A model generated the notes under the pieces. The model had not been told where the DNA came from. It made no database searches and saw only the letters and a list, made by a program, of their open reading frames with translations. A program made the position numbers and the translations under genes. From contig CAILTZ010000871.1 in NCBI GenBank assembly GCA_903837255.1, forward strand, positions 1-8,428: 8,428 nt of DNA, read 5' to 3'. The stretch is from an uncultured Pirellula sp. GTDB taxonomy: Bacteria; Planctomycetota; Planctomycetia; Pirellulales; Pirellulaceae. Shown here in pieces: positions 1-7,948 of the stretch; the first letter of the stretch is position 1, and each line of letters opens with the position of its first letter.

Positions 1-1
1 A

Positions 2-532
2 CGCCTCGAAGCCGACATGGAGGAGATCGTAGCTAGCGGTCAAAAAGCGATCGTCTTTAGCCAGTGGGTATCTACTCTGGACGTTATCTCGGAAAAACTC
101 GCTCGATTCAATCCCCTGGAGTATCACGGCAGAATTCCATCGAACCGTCGAGATGGAGTGATCGATCGATTTCGCAACGATCCATCTTGTGGAGTCATCT
201 TGATGAGCTACGGGGCCGGCGCCGTTGGTTTGAATCTACAGTTTTGTCACTATGTCTTTCTGTTCGATCGTTGGTGGAATCCAGCCGTCGAGGACCAGGC
301 GATCAATCGAGCACATCGACTCGGGGTCAAGAAAGCCGTTACCATCACTCGGATGATGGCGGTCGATACCATCGAACAGAGGATCGATGCGGTGTTGTCA
401 GAGAAAAGAGAGCTCCTCAAAACACTCTTTGCCGAAGCCGGATCGCCGACAAATCTCGGGCTCAATCGCAAAGAGATTTTCGGTCTCTTCGGACTCAATG
501 TCCCGAGTCGCTCGAAAGGCTTTGCCGCTTAG
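2..532 (+). CDS. SWI2/SNF2-family ATPase, C-terminal helicase lobe (5' end outside window)
   Basis: The reading frame is open from base 2 and enters from the left edge; the first internal ATG (17) is not a likely start because conserved helicase sequence begins immediately after it. About 176 residues are visible. Numbering from base 2, motif IV (KAIVFSQW, 15-22), motif V (SYGAGAVGLNL, 69-79), the DRWWNP block (89-94) and motif VI with its arginine finger (QAINRAHR, 99-106) are all in the order expected for the second RecA-like lobe of SNF2 enzymes. This family uses ATP to translocate on double-stranded DNA and remodel protein-DNA complexes; bacterial members are linked to RNA polymerase recycling or to DNA repair and defence. 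The Gln that commonly follows the motif VI RAHRIG segment is Val here. The N-terminal ATP-binding lobe is not visible, so the subfamily and role cannot be assigned. It is convergent with the DUF2752 gene. Confidence 0.93.
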   Translation, partial: RLEADMEEIVASGQKAIVFSQWVSTLDVISEKLARFNPLEYHGRIPSNRRDGVIDRFRNDPSCGVILMSYGAGAVGLNLQFCHYVFLFDRWWNPAVEDQAINRAHRLGVKKAVTITRMMAVDTIEQRIDAVLSEKRELLKTLFAEAGSPTNLGLNRKEIFGLFGLNVPSRSKGFAA

Positions 533-580
533 TTCTTTTTGCGGATGACTCTCTCAAAGACCACAAGCAAAGCCATGAGC

Positions 581-1006
581 TTAGCGGTGCACAAAGTTCC
601 ACGCCCACATGACAAAGGCGATGAACATCGAAGTCAGCGATCCGCTCAAAGCAAAATAGCCCCATTGCTCCCTTGCTCGGCGATTCCCAGTCCAGACGAT
701 CCATGCGATCCAAGGCACCGACAAAAAGGCCACGACAAACAGAAGCGAGCCGCCGAGATTGGCCGCAAGAGCCTCAGGGATTCTCCCCTCGATCATCAGA
801 GCCCAAGACGTCGTCATGCCACAAGCCGGGCAGCGGATCCCCAAAACCATCAGCGATGTGCAAGGAGGTAGCCCCAATTGCTGGTGCGTGCCCAACCCGC
901 TAGGGTTCGGCGTCAGCCATGCTGCGATCCCCAAAACGAAAATCAAGCCAGCGGCAAGGATGGCCAAACTTCCTCGTTCTGAAGCGCCTAGGAGTCGGCT
1001 GGACAT
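581..1006 (-). CDS. DUF2752 family small membrane protein
   Basis: This 141-residue protein carries the DUF2752 signature: a Pro-Cys pair (Cys49) followed by CPACGMT (59-65), then a polar Gly-rich turn and a conserved Ala-Asn region. Three hydrophobic stretches look like membrane helices (about 13-31, 84-105 and 116-137), with the Cys residues between the first and second. The biochemical function of DUF2752 is unknown; the Cys motif could bind metal or form a disulfide, which is inference. The ATG shares one base with the TGA of the radical SAM gene upstream (TGATG at 1008-1004), which supports this start and suggests translational coupling. The 3' end converges on the SNF2 gene across 48 bases, where I see no convincing terminator. 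Confidence 0.85.
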   Translation of the reverse strand: MSSRLLGASERGSLAILAAGLIFVLGIAAWLTPNPSGLGTHQQLGLPPCTSLMVLGIRCPACGMTTSWALMIEGRIPEALAANLGGSLLFVVAFLSVPWIAWIVWTGNRRAREQWGYFALSGSLTSMFIAFVMWAWNFVHR

Positions 1007-2361
1007 CAGGTGTAACGGACGTTGCGAAACTGCGGTTCAAAGAACACCGGGAGCAAACCATCGACACGCAGCATCCCGTCGGTGGTAAGCCGGATCATCG
1101 CATCCGAGGAACTCGAGCTAGTAGGCAATACGACATAGCCTTCAGAGGCATAAGCGTCCCATTCAGACTGCCACTGCTGGACGATGTCAACGTGGAACTT
1201 GCGCCGGAAGTATTCGACCTCGAGATAACCTTTTTTGAGTTGTAAGATCATCTCGCGGATCAAACTCTGATGGGGAGTTGGACGGTAGGCCCGTCCGATC
1301 GGTAACCGATTTTCATCCAGGATCATCCCGAGGTATCGGTCCCACTCGGGCACATTTTGGTAGTGCACGCCACCGATATGTCCAAAGCTAGCGATTCCCG
1401 TAGCAAGCAGATCCGAGCCGCGCCATAGGTTATCTCGATACGAGAAGCTCACTTTCTTGGGATCTTTGATCACCGTGTAGGCGCTGCTGATGGTGTACCC
1501 GTTTTCTTGGAAGACATCAAAGGCATAGCGGACCCAATCCCGCTTGGTGGGCCATGTGGCGACAGCCGATTCACTTTGCGATTCGAGAATGCCTTTGGAG
1601 TAGACGGTGTTGAATGGGAGTTCCATTTGATAGATCGTCACGCTCTCGGGCGAAAGCTCGAGCGTCTTGCGGATGTTCTCACGCCAGTTCTCCCAGGTTT
1701 CGCCGACCATGCCAGAGATTAGGTCTATATTAACATTCGCAAAATCAGCCTCCGCGATCCACTCCCATGCCCGATAGACTTCTTTGGAAAGATGCGCTCT
1801 GCCGTTCTCTTCGAGGATCGCATCTGAGAAGTTTTCAACACCCAGGCTCAAGCGTGTCACCCCGAGCGCTTTGAGTGCTTGGATTTTCGGTTGACTGAGC
1901 GTTCCGGGTTCGCACTCGAAGGTGACTTCTTCGGCACCGTTCCAAGAAACATGCTCATGGAGCCGGTCCATGAGGGACTCGAGCTGTTTGACCGACAGGA
2001 AGCTAGGAGTTCCTCCGCCAAAGTAGACGAATCGAAACTGCCGGTCTTTCATGAAGGGTTGCTGGGCGACCAAGCTGATTTCTTGGCATAGGGCCGATAC
2101 ATAACGCTCGATCGCATCGGCATTGACGTTGGTGAATACTTTGAAATAACAGAACTTGCATCGTTTACGGCAAAATGGAATGTGCAGATACAATCCCAGA
2201 GGTGGAAGTTCGAGCCCTTGCTCATCTGCCTTTGGCGCCTGAGGCGTTTGGCCAAAGGCGTCGAGCACCTGGGGGATCATCTCGGTATTCCACTGCGAAT
2301 AGGGTGGATAGTTCGAGATGAAGTAACTTCCAACCTCGGTTTTCGTGGCTTCGGTCGACAT
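1006..2361 (-). CDS. Radical SAM protein of the HemN/HemW (coproporphyrinogen III oxidase-like) family
   Basis: The 451-residue product has the radical SAM cluster motif CX3CX2C (Cys64, Cys68, Cys71) inside the block LYLHIPFCRKRCKFC, which is typical of HemN-type enzymes. Further family blocks follow in order: GGGTPS (115-120, SAM binding), ECEPGTL (149-155), LSLGVENF (171-178), DLISGM (213-218) and YQMELPFNT (244-252), then a C-terminal region resembling the HemN_C helical domain. The residue two after the last Cys is Phe, as in HemW; true HemN has a fourth Cys there. It is therefore more likely a heme chaperone or a tetrapyrrole-modifying relative than coproporphyrinogen III dehydrogenase. 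About 57 residues precede the core, including a YPPYSQW segment reminiscent of the HemN N-terminal arm. The ATG at 2361 has no clear Shine-Dalgarno. It is the first gene of a two-gene unit with DUF2752. Substrate unknown. Confidence 0.88.
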   Translation of the reverse strand: MSTEATKTEVGSYFISNYPPYSQWNTEMIPQVLDAFGQTPQAPKADEQGLELPPLGLYLHIPFCRKRCKFCYFKVFTNVNADAIERYVSALCQEISLVAQQPFMKDRQFRFVYFGGGTPSFLSVKQLESLMDRLHEHVSWNGAEEVTFECEPGTLSQPKIQALKALGVTRLSLGVENFSDAILEENGRAHLSKEVYRAWEWIAEADFANVNIDLISGMVGETWENWRENIRKTLELSPESVTIYQMELPFNTVYSKGILESQSESAVATWPTKRDWVRYAFDVFQENGYTISSAYTVIKDPKKVSFSYRDNLWRGSDLLATGIASFGHIGGVHYQNVPEWDRYLGMILDENRLPIGRAYRPTPHQSLIREMILQLKKGYLEVEYFRRKFHVDIVQQWQSEWDAYASEGYVVLPTSSSSSDAMIRLTTDGMLRVDGLLPVFFEPQFRNVRYT

Positions 2362-2576
2362 GCCTAGGAGACGCTGCGGTGGGTAAGGGGTATTGCTTTT
2401 GATCCGGTAGCTTTGGTCCGGGAAACTGACTCGGGACGTCCCCTAATTTACCTCAGCTTCCTAAATTCTGCACCCTTGGATTTCGCCATTCGCAGAATAG
2501 TTGGGGCTTCTAGCGCGAATTTGAAGGCAGGTGGGCTTGGTCTGAACCTTGTGAATTTGCTAAAGATTCCAAGTGT
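2362..2576. other. Divergent intergenic promoter region
   Basis: These 215 bases separate the start of the radical SAM gene (minus) from the start of the FliF-like gene (plus), so promoters for both must lie here or inside the genes. I find no strong sigma70-type pair on either strand. A perfect 10-base palindrome, GGGACGTCCC, sits at 2433-2442 near the middle, next to an AT-rich patch (2444-2469) with imperfect inverted halves AATTTA and TAAATT. Either could be an operator, but nothing in the window identifies a binding protein. No start in the region has a convincing Shine-Dalgarno sequence. Confidence 0.5.
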
Positions 2577-4148
2577 ATGAAAAGCCTAATCCAATTCATT
2601 GAATCTTTGCGGATCTTGTTTATTCGCTGCAATTTGCAGACCCGCTCGGCACTGGTCCTGTGCACCGCACTGCTGAGTGTGGGGGTAGGTCTGATGGCCC
2701 AAAACGCCAACCTCTTTTCCACTCGGATGGAGTACTTGCTGGATGCCCAAGAGTTCTCGCCCCAACAACTCGACCAATTCGAATTGGCTTTCAGCTCCAA
2801 CGGTCTGGGCCGTTACGAGCGAGTAGGCAATCGCATGCGTGTCCCCACCGCATCCAAAGACGTTTATCTGAAAACTTTGTCACAAGCCAAATGCTTACCT
2901 GCAAACTCTAATCTGCAAAACAACTCGGCAAGTGATCCGCTGAGGTTCCTTGAGCCCAGGAATGTCGCCCAAGAGCGCGAGCGCAAGGAACGACTCAAGC
3001 AGATCGAGAGCACCCTCAAGGAATTTCCGTTTGTGCGACAAGCCGTCGTGTCGTACGACGAAAAATCGGAGGGCTTCTCTGCCGATAAGAAAAGAGCCGC
3101 CACAGTATCGATTCATCCAAAAAACAAACTCCAGTTGTCCCGATCAGAGCGCCGTAGCATCATCCGACTTGTTCAAATGCACTTCCCCGGCCTTAAAGCC
3201 GCCGAAATCGTCCTCGTCGATCTTGGACTCGGAGAAACATTCACGGAGCTAACCCTTGATTCTCAGGCCATGGGCCAGTTGGCGCAAAGCGATAGCCACT
3301 GGACAGATCGCCGAAGAGAGCACGAAGAGGAACTCAAGAAAAAAGCGATGGAGCTTTTGGCTGGCTATGGCGATGTGCAAATTGCCGTCTCTAGCGAACC
3401 TGTGGGGCTTTCGGAAATCAACGATCGCCAAGACGCAAGCGAAAACCAAGTGTCCCCTCAGGCTGCGTCGCTGATTCCAAACAGAAAAGTACGTTTGGGA
3501 GATCTTCCAGCTTCAAAAGAAGCGATCCAGTCGACTCCGCAATATACAAGTCGTATTTCGGTATCGATTCCCACATCGTATTACAGACGCGCCTATCGCC
3601 ACGACTGGCAAGCAACTCAATCCGAATCCGATAACTCTGTCGGAGCTAGCATGTCAAGCGTCGCATCCAACATGCCGACCCTGTCCGAGAGAGCTTTGGA
3701 GCAGATCAAAACTCAGACGATCCAAGCCATTCGAAGTAAACTTACTCCACTGATTGCTCATTCGGCTCTCGGCAATCCAGATATCGAAAGTCGTATGATC
3801 ATCACCGACCATATCGATTCGATCGATTCGATACCCATTGAATTTGCACGATGGCAAGCCCTGGTCGATTGGCTTGCCGACTCCTGGAAGACACTTGGAC
3901 TATTCGCACTGGTATTGATAGCAATGCTCTTGTTGCGATCGCTTGCCACATCCCGAATCTCTCGGGAAGCGATTCAGCAATCCAGCAAACAAACAAGCGG
4001 TGCATCACTACTAGATCTCCAGGAACAACCCCAGTCGATCCAGCAGGACGCACCGCTTGCAATACCATCCATGAAAATCTCCACGAAAATCCAATCGCAA
4101 CCCGAACAAGTCGCTTCGCGATTGGCTTCTTGGATTTCACAAAACTGA
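2577..4148 (+). CDS. FliF/YscJ-like ring-forming membrane protein (orphan)
   Basis: This 523-residue protein has the architecture of the flagellar MS-ring protein FliF, whose usual length is about 520-570. A short N-terminal cytoplasmic part is followed by a membrane helix (about 23-41). A first ring-building domain (46-108) resembles the FliF block in which Tyr, 'LS-ed', a glycine-containing turn and 'VP' occur in order (EYLLDAQEFSPQQL to RMRVP). A second domain (about 130-218) ends in FPGLKAAEIVLVDLGLG, close to the FliF pattern 'vpgL.pe.VtVvD..G'. A charged helix and GYGDVQIAV (246-271) match the start of the third domain. A second membrane helix lies at about 438-456, and the tail SQPEQVASRLASWISQN resembles the FliG-binding end of FliF. 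Sequence divergence is high and no flagellar gene is adjacent, so it could be a specialised paralogue. No Shine-Dalgarno is evident before the ATG. Confidence 0.75.
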   Translation: MKSLIQFIESLRILFIRCNLQTRSALVLCTALLSVGVGLMAQNANLFSTRMEYLLDAQEFSPQQLDQFELAFSSNGLGRYERVGNRMRVPTASKDVYLKTLSQAKCLPANSNLQNNSASDPLRFLEPRNVAQERERKERLKQIESTLKEFPFVRQAVVSYDEKSEGFSADKKRAATVSIHPKNKLQLSRSERRSIIRLVQMHFPGLKAAEIVLVDLGLGETFTELTLDSQAMGQLAQSDSHWTDRRREHEEELKKKAMELLAGYGDVQIAVSSEPVGLSEINDRQDASENQVSPQAASLIPNRKVRLGDLPASKEAIQSTPQYTSRISVSIPTSYYRRAYRHDWQATQSESDNSVGASMSSVASNMPTLSERALEQIKTQTIQAIRSKLTPLIAHSALGNPDIESRMIITDHIDSIDSIPIEFARWQALVDWLADSWKTLGLFALVLIAMLLLRSLATSRISREAIQQSSKQTSGASLLDLQEQPQSIQQDAPLAIPSMKISTKIQSQPEQVASRLASWISQN

Positions 4149-4157
4149 TCCGTCAGT
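4144..4157 (-). terminator. Small hairpin spanning both convergent stop codons
   Basis: The four bases between the two stop codons are flanked by a perfect 5-base inverted repeat, ACTGA-TCCG-TCAGT, in which the two TGA stops pair with each other. Read on the minus strand it is followed by TTTTG, so it might weakly help end transcription of the helix-turn-helix gene. Three of the five pairs are forced by both genes ending in TGA, and the stem is short, so this may be incidental. Confidence 0.2.
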
Positions 4158-4788
4158 CCGCTTGAAAAGATAACTCCGAAAGCACGACCGGTTCGTGGAG
4201 AATTCTTCCGAATTCATCGATCCCTCGACGAGATCCGTGCGAGGGCCAGCTTTGTATCTTGCTCAGCTCGGGCATCAGTTCTACGAGCTGTTGCCGAAGC
4301 ATGTCGAGCAAAAGTACGAAGCGTCCGCTGACGGCGATTTCACGCAGAGAATTCACCGTCTTCATGACCCTGATCAATATCGCTCGAGATTGAATCGATT
4401 CACTGACCGATAAATCACGATCCACCAGCAGATGCTCGAGCGGAACCTCCAACGCATCCTTCCAGATATGGAGTTCCTTGAGGCTCAGGTTCGTTTCGGG
4501 TAGTTCTTGGACTCGTAGCTCTCGCAACGTTAGTCCTGTTCTGCGAGAAATCATTCGCAGCGATAATCCTTGCTGAAGCCTCACTTCGGCGATTCGATGC
4601 AAAAAAACAGCGCGATTGGAATCCGTCAGCTTTTCGACAGTCTTCTTCCTGATAGGAGGACTCTTGGGCTGGGGTTTTCCGACCGCGGAATTCGCATTCT
4701 TCGCGTTCGCATTCTCTGCGCTAAAGGGAGATTCGGAAGGTTGGCCGTCCATAGGTTGGCCGAAGGCAATTAGGCTCGTTTTTTCCAT
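4153..4788 (-). CDS. Cro/C1-type helix-turn-helix protein, putative transcriptional regulator
   Basis: The 211-residue product starts with about 55 low-complexity residues rich in Asn, Ala, Lys and Pro, including the repetitive ENANAKNANSA (25-35). Residues about 62-122 fit an XRE/Cro-C1 helix-turn-helix domain: a first helix (HRIAEVRLQQG), the turn LSLRMISRRTGLTLRELRVQE with the expected hydrophobic spacing, then LSLKELHIWKDALEVPLEHLL as the closing helices. The C-terminal part (about 127-211) is mostly helical and ends in a conserved-looking stretch (WPSHGSRRGIDEFGRI) that I cannot assign to a named domain; it may mediate dimerisation or bind a ligand. DNA binding is inferred from the fold only, and the target is unknown. 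The start has no visible Shine-Dalgarno, and a later start is possible because the N-terminus is low complexity. It ends four bases from the FliF-like gene's stop. Confidence 0.8.
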   Translation of the reverse strand: MEKTSLIAFGQPMDGQPSESPFSAENANAKNANSAVGKPQPKSPPIRKKTVEKLTDSNRAVFLHRIAEVRLQQGLSLRMISRRTGLTLRELRVQELPETNLSLKELHIWKDALEVPLEHLLVDRDLSVSESIQSRAILIRVMKTVNSLREIAVSGRFVLLLDMLRQQLVELMPELSKIQSWPSHGSRRGIDEFGRILHEPVVLSELSFQAD

Positions 4789-4825
4789 GAGCTAGACGAA
4801 ATGGCGTGGGTACTTCGTCGGAATC

Positions 4826-4854
4826 AGTGTGTGCTCTGACCCTTCCTGTGCCAA
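4826..4854 (-). promoter_or_regulatory. Possible sigma70-like promoter for the helix-turn-helix gene
   Basis: On the minus strand TTGGCA (4854-4849, five of six consensus bases) is separated by 17 bases from CACACT (4831-4826, three of six). Transcription would begin near 4819, giving a leader of about 30 bases before the ATG at 4788. The -10 element is weak, and promoter preferences in this phylum are poorly characterised, so this is only a candidate. Confidence 0.28.
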
Positions 4855-4895
4855 TGGTTCGCCCCTACGCACGAAAAAGACAACCCCTCGATTGC

Positions 4896-4927
4896 AAAAT
4901 TTACCTAAATTACGGAGTTTAGGTAAA
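4896..4927 (-). terminator. Likely intrinsic terminator after gcvP (or operator-like palindrome)
   Basis: A perfect 10-base inverted repeat has arms TTTACCTAAA (4900-4909) and TTTAGGTAAA (4918-4927) around an 8-base loop. Read on the minus strand, 31 bases after the gcvP stop, it is followed directly by TTTT (4899-4896), as expected for a factor-independent terminator; on the plus strand no T-run follows. The stem is AT-rich with only two G-C pairs, so it would be a weak terminator. Because it also lies upstream of the helix-turn-helix gene, the same palindrome could be an operator for a dimeric repressor. Confidence 0.5.
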
Positions 4928-4957
4928 AAGATTCTTCAGGGTAATTAAGGGCGATCC

Positions 4958-7849
4958 TCAGGGGGTATTGCCCGCGTTTGCGGCGCTGGAACCTGCGGAC
5001 AAATTGGATGGCTCATAGGTCGACATAGGCGGGCAAGCGCAAACCAAATTGCGATCGCCATAGGCATTGTCGATCCGAGCCACTGCTGGCCAGTACTTCA
5101 GGCCCGTGGACTGTGGGTCGGGGGTTACTGCGGTCTGTCTGGAATAGCCCATCGGGGATTCTCTAAGGACATCTTGAAGTGTATGCGGAGCATTCTTGAG
5201 TGGATTATTGTTCGCATCCCAAATCCCCGATCGTACGTTGAGATACTCGCCGTGGATCAGGATCATCGCGCGGCAGAATCGATCGAGCTCCTGGAGGGAT
5301 TCGCTCTCCGTGGGTTCGATCATCAGCGTCCCTGCGACCGGGAACGACATGGTTGGCGCATGAAACCCATAATCGATCAATCGCTTGGCGATGTCGTCGA
5401 CGCCGACATGGGCGTCTCGATCCATCGGGCGAGTGTCGATGATGCACTCGTGTGCGATGAGCCCATCGTTGCCTGTATAGAGGATTGGATAGTGATCTTT
5501 TAGTTTCCAAGCGACATAATTGGCGTTCAAGATGGCCACTTGGGTGGCTTTCCTGAGCCCCTGGGCTCCCATCATCCGAATGTACATCCAGGAAATCGGA
5601 AGAATGCTCGCCGATCCAAAGGCAGCGGCTGAAACCATCGGACCACGCCGCAGAGCATGGACTCCATCCCAGGGCAAGAACGGTGCCAAGTGTTTCTTGA
5701 CGGCGACGGGCCCGACCCCCGGTCCTCCTCCCCCGTGCGGAATGCAAAACGTCTTGTGGAGATTCAGGTGCGAGACATCTCCACCAAACTTACCCGGCCT
5801 TGCCACGCCAACGAGCGCGTTGAGGTTGGCTCCATCGATATAGACTTGACCACCGACGGCATGAACCTTTTCACAGATTGCAGTGACTCCCTCTTCAAAC
5901 ACCCCGTGTGTCGACGGATAGGTGATCATGATGGCTGCGATCTTGGAACCATACTGCTGTATCTTTTTATCCAGATCATCTAGATCGACGTTGCCTTGAG
6001 AGTCGCATGCGACCACAACGACGTGCATGTTGGCCATCTGCGCGCTGGCCGGATTGGTTCCGTGTGCAGAGCTGGGGATCAGGCAAATGTTTCGGTCACC
6101 TTCACCCCGCGACTCATGGTATTGCATGATCGCAAGCAGCCCTGCGTATTCGCCTTGGGAGCCTGCGTTGGGCTGCAAAGAGATCTCGTCATATCCTGTG
6201 GCTTCGCAGAGCATCGCTTCGAGTTGCTCGATCATGATCCGGTACCCTGCGCACTGGTCGGCAGGCGCCAACGGATGGATCGAATTGAACTCGGGCCAAG
6301 TCACCGGGGTGAGTTCCGAGGCAGCGTTGAGCTTCATGGTGCATGAGCCCAAAGGTATCATCGCGCGATCGAGCGCGATGTCTTTGTCCGAAAGGGCTCG
6401 CACATAGCGCATCATCTCGGTCTCACTGCGATATCGGTGAAAGACCTCTTGAGAGAGAATCGTGTCGCTGCGGAATTGGTCCTCGATTCGATGACATTCC
6501 TCGGGCTGGCCTTCATCGGGCGTATCGATTCGCTCGATGCCAAAGGCCTTCGCAACCGTCGCGATATCATCGTCGGTGGTGGTTTCATCAAAGCTCAGGC
6601 CGATGGTGTCTTGGTCGATCTGCCGCAGGTTCACCCCGAGTCTCTCAGCAGCTTGGATCACTGAATTGGCTTTACCAGGAACCTCGATGGCCAACGTATC
6701 AAAGAACCGATCGCTTCGAAGACTCAGTCCTGCGGCCTTGAGCGCGCGGTAGAGTCGCGAGGTTTTGCGGTGAGTCCTCAAAGCGATTTCTCGGAGGCCT
6801 TCTGGACCGTGGTAGCAAGCATAAAGCGTTGCCAAGATCGCCAGAAGTGCTTGAGCGGTGCATATGTTCGACGTGGCTTTTTCTCGGCGGATATGCTGCT
6901 CTCGGGTTTGCAGCGATAGGCGATAAGCAGGATTGCCGTGTCGATCGATCGACTGGCCGACCAAGCGTCCTGGTATGGTTCGTTTGAGCGCATCGCGCGT
7001 CGCGAAAAATGCTGCGTGTGGACCACCGAATCCCAACGGTATGCCAAAGCGCTGCGAGGAGCCGACGGCTACATCTGCCCCCAGAGAGCCAGGGCTCTCC
7101 AAGAGCACAAGCGCCAGTAGATCCGTCGCTAGGATCACCAAGGCAGAGTGCTGCTTGGCCTGGGCAATCCAATTCCTTGGACAAATCACTTTGCCATCGG
7201 TGGTGGGATATTGTGCCAGCACACCGAAGACTCCTTCCCAAGAGTCCGGTCCGATGGTCTCATCGAACTCGATGACCTGTACTCCCAACGCTGCGGCGCG
7301 CGTGCGGACAACCTCGTTCGTCTGGGGATGGCACCATTTGGAGATCAAAAAACGCTTGCCGTTTTTTGCGTTTCTAAGAGTAAACGCCATCGCTTCGCCA
7401 GCCGCTGTGGCTTCATCCAACAGCGATGCGTTGGCGATATCCAGTCCGGTCAGTTCGCAAACCATCGTTTGGTAATAGAACAAAACCTCCAAGCGGCCTT
7501 GGGAGATCTCAGGTTGATAGGGTGTGTAGGCAGTGTACCAAGCAGGATTCTCAAGAACATTGCGCTGCAGCACCTTGGGCAAGTGCGCGTTGTAATAGCC
7601 GGCACCGATCCAGGACTTCAATATCCGGTTCCTGCTTGCGATGTGTCGCAACTCTTCCAGGGCTGCTTCTTCGGACACCCCCTCGGAGAGTTTCAGGGGG
7701 CTTAGGTCCAAGATGCTTTCGGGGATCACCCGTCGGCTGAGCTCATCAAGGCTGGAATACCCAAGCTTGCTGAGCATCTCTTGGATCTCAAGATCGCGTG
7801 GACCGATGTGTCGGCCGACAAATGGGGCAGGGGAGGTGGAAGCATTCAT
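4958..7849 (-). CDS. gcvP: Glycine dehydrogenase (decarboxylating), P protein of the glycine cleavage system
   Basis: GcvP uses pyridoxal phosphate to decarboxylate glycine and passes the aminomethyl group to the lipoyl arm of the H protein; with GcvT, GcvH and Lpd it yields CO2, ammonia, NADH and methylene-tetrahydrofolate in the cytoplasm. The 963 residues match the single-chain bacterial form (about 950-960), so this is not the split two-subunit type. The N-terminal half has RHIGP (13-17), [10 protein letters not shown] (82-91) and the [19 protein letters not shown] block (from 101). The second half starts near LGSCTMKLN (500-508) and contains LNLHKTF, whose Lys699 is the expected Schiff-base lysine, followed by a glycine-rich loop. 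After the usual C-terminal CACPPMSTY there is an extra tail of about 18 residues rich in Ser, Ala and Asn. The ATG at 7849 gives the normal N-terminus; no Shine-Dalgarno is seen. A tandem glycine riboswitch lies upstream. gcvT and gcvH are not adjacent. Confidence 0.98.
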   Translation of the reverse strand: MNASTSPAPFVGRHIGPRDLEIQEMLSKLGYSSLDELSRRVIPESILDLSPLKLSEGVSEEAALEELRHIASRNRILKSWIGAGYYNAHLPKVLQRNVLENPAWYTAYTPYQPEISQGRLEVLFYYQTMVCELTGLDIANASLLDEATAAGEAMAFTLRNAKNGKRFLISKWCHPQTNEVVRTRAAALGVQVIEFDETIGPDSWEGVFGVLAQYPTTDGKVICPRNWIAQAKQHSALVILATDLLALVLLESPGSLGADVAVGSSQRFGIPLGFGGPHAAFFATRDALKRTIPGRLVGQSIDRHGNPAYRLSLQTREQHIRREKATSNICTAQALLAILATLYACYHGPEGLREIALRTHRKTSRLYRALKAAGLSLRSDRFFDTLAIEVPGKANSVIQAAERLGVNLRQIDQDTIGLSFDETTTDDDIATVAKAFGIERIDTPDEGQPEECHRIEDQFRSDTILSQEVFHRYRSETEMMRYVRALSDKDIALDRAMIPLGSCTMKLNAASELTPVTWPEFNSIHPLAPADQCAGYRIMIEQLEAMLCEATGYDEISLQPNAGSQGEYAGLLAIMQYHESRGEGDRNICLIPSSAHGTNPASAQMANMHVVVVACDSQGNVDLDDLDKKIQQYGSKIAAIMITYPSTHGVFEEGVTAICEKVHAVGGQVYIDGANLNALVGVARPGKFGGDVSHLNLHKTFCIPHGGGGPGVGPVAVKKHLAPFLPWDGVHALRRGPMVSAAAFGSASILPISWMYIRMMGAQGLRKATQVAILNANYVAWKLKDHYPILYTGNDGLIAHECIIDTRPMDRDAHVGVDDIAKRLIDYGFHAPTMSFPVAGTLMIEPTESESLQELDRFCRAMILIHGEYLNVRSGIWDANNNPLKNAPHTLQDVLRESPMGYSRQTAVTPDPQSTGLKYWPAVARIDNAYGDRNLVCACPPMSTYEPSNLSAGSSAANAGNTP

Positions 7850-7870
7850 CGAAGGGTGGATTCAGATCGA

Positions 7871-7934
7871 GGGTACAAGTTACCCGTCAAGCGAAACACG
7901 CACGAACTTTTTCCAAGTCCGGGTCGATCGCTTG
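7871..7934 (-). promoter_or_regulatory. gcvP: Candidate expression platform of the glycine riboswitch
   Basis: Between the second aptamer and the gcvP start, the minus strand can form a long stem-loop. The outer stem pairs CAAGCGA (7934-7928) with TCGCTTG (7894-7888), and an inner hairpin pairs GGACTT (7920-7915) with AAGTTC (7909-7904) around GGAAA. A third small hairpin, GGGTA-ACTTG-TACCC (7885-7871), ends 21 bases before the ATG. The CGCTTG strand could instead pair with CAAGC (7945-7941) just after the aptamer's closing helix. No T-run follows any of these stems, so control of translation or Rho-dependent termination is more likely than intrinsic termination. Confidence 0.35.
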
Positions 7935-7948
7935 TCGGTTGCTTGCCC

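Noticed and set aside
64..612. 182-codon plus-strand frame overlapping the SNF2 gene
   Set aside because: Arg/Ser-rich composition and complete overlap with the SNF2 helicase motifs in the correct frame.
2445..2453. AATTTACCT matching the arm of the palindrome at 4900 as a shared operator
   Set aside because: One 9-base match between two AT-rich intergenic regions of about 200 bases is plausible by chance, and the second half of the palindrome is missing at 2445.
2537..2566. TTGGTC and TAAAGA as a promoter for the FliF-like gene
   Set aside because: Both hexamers are poor, the spacing is 18, and the -10 would lie only 10 bases before the ATG, leaving almost no leader.
3816..3831. Short repeated GATTCGATC units inside the FliF-like gene
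   Set aside because: Only two adjacent copies, encoding an Ile-Asp-Ser repeat within the coding region; not a meaningful tandem repeat.
5205..5747. Minus-strand 180-codon frame inside gcvP in another frame
   Set aside because: Arg- and Ser-rich product overlapping the conserved PLP domain of gcvP; a frame shadow.
6933..7705. Long plus-strand open frames opposite gcvP (about 180 and 185 codons)
   Set aside because: They lie fully antisense to an unambiguous gcvP in conserved regions, and their residue composition is what codon-biased antisense reading gives.
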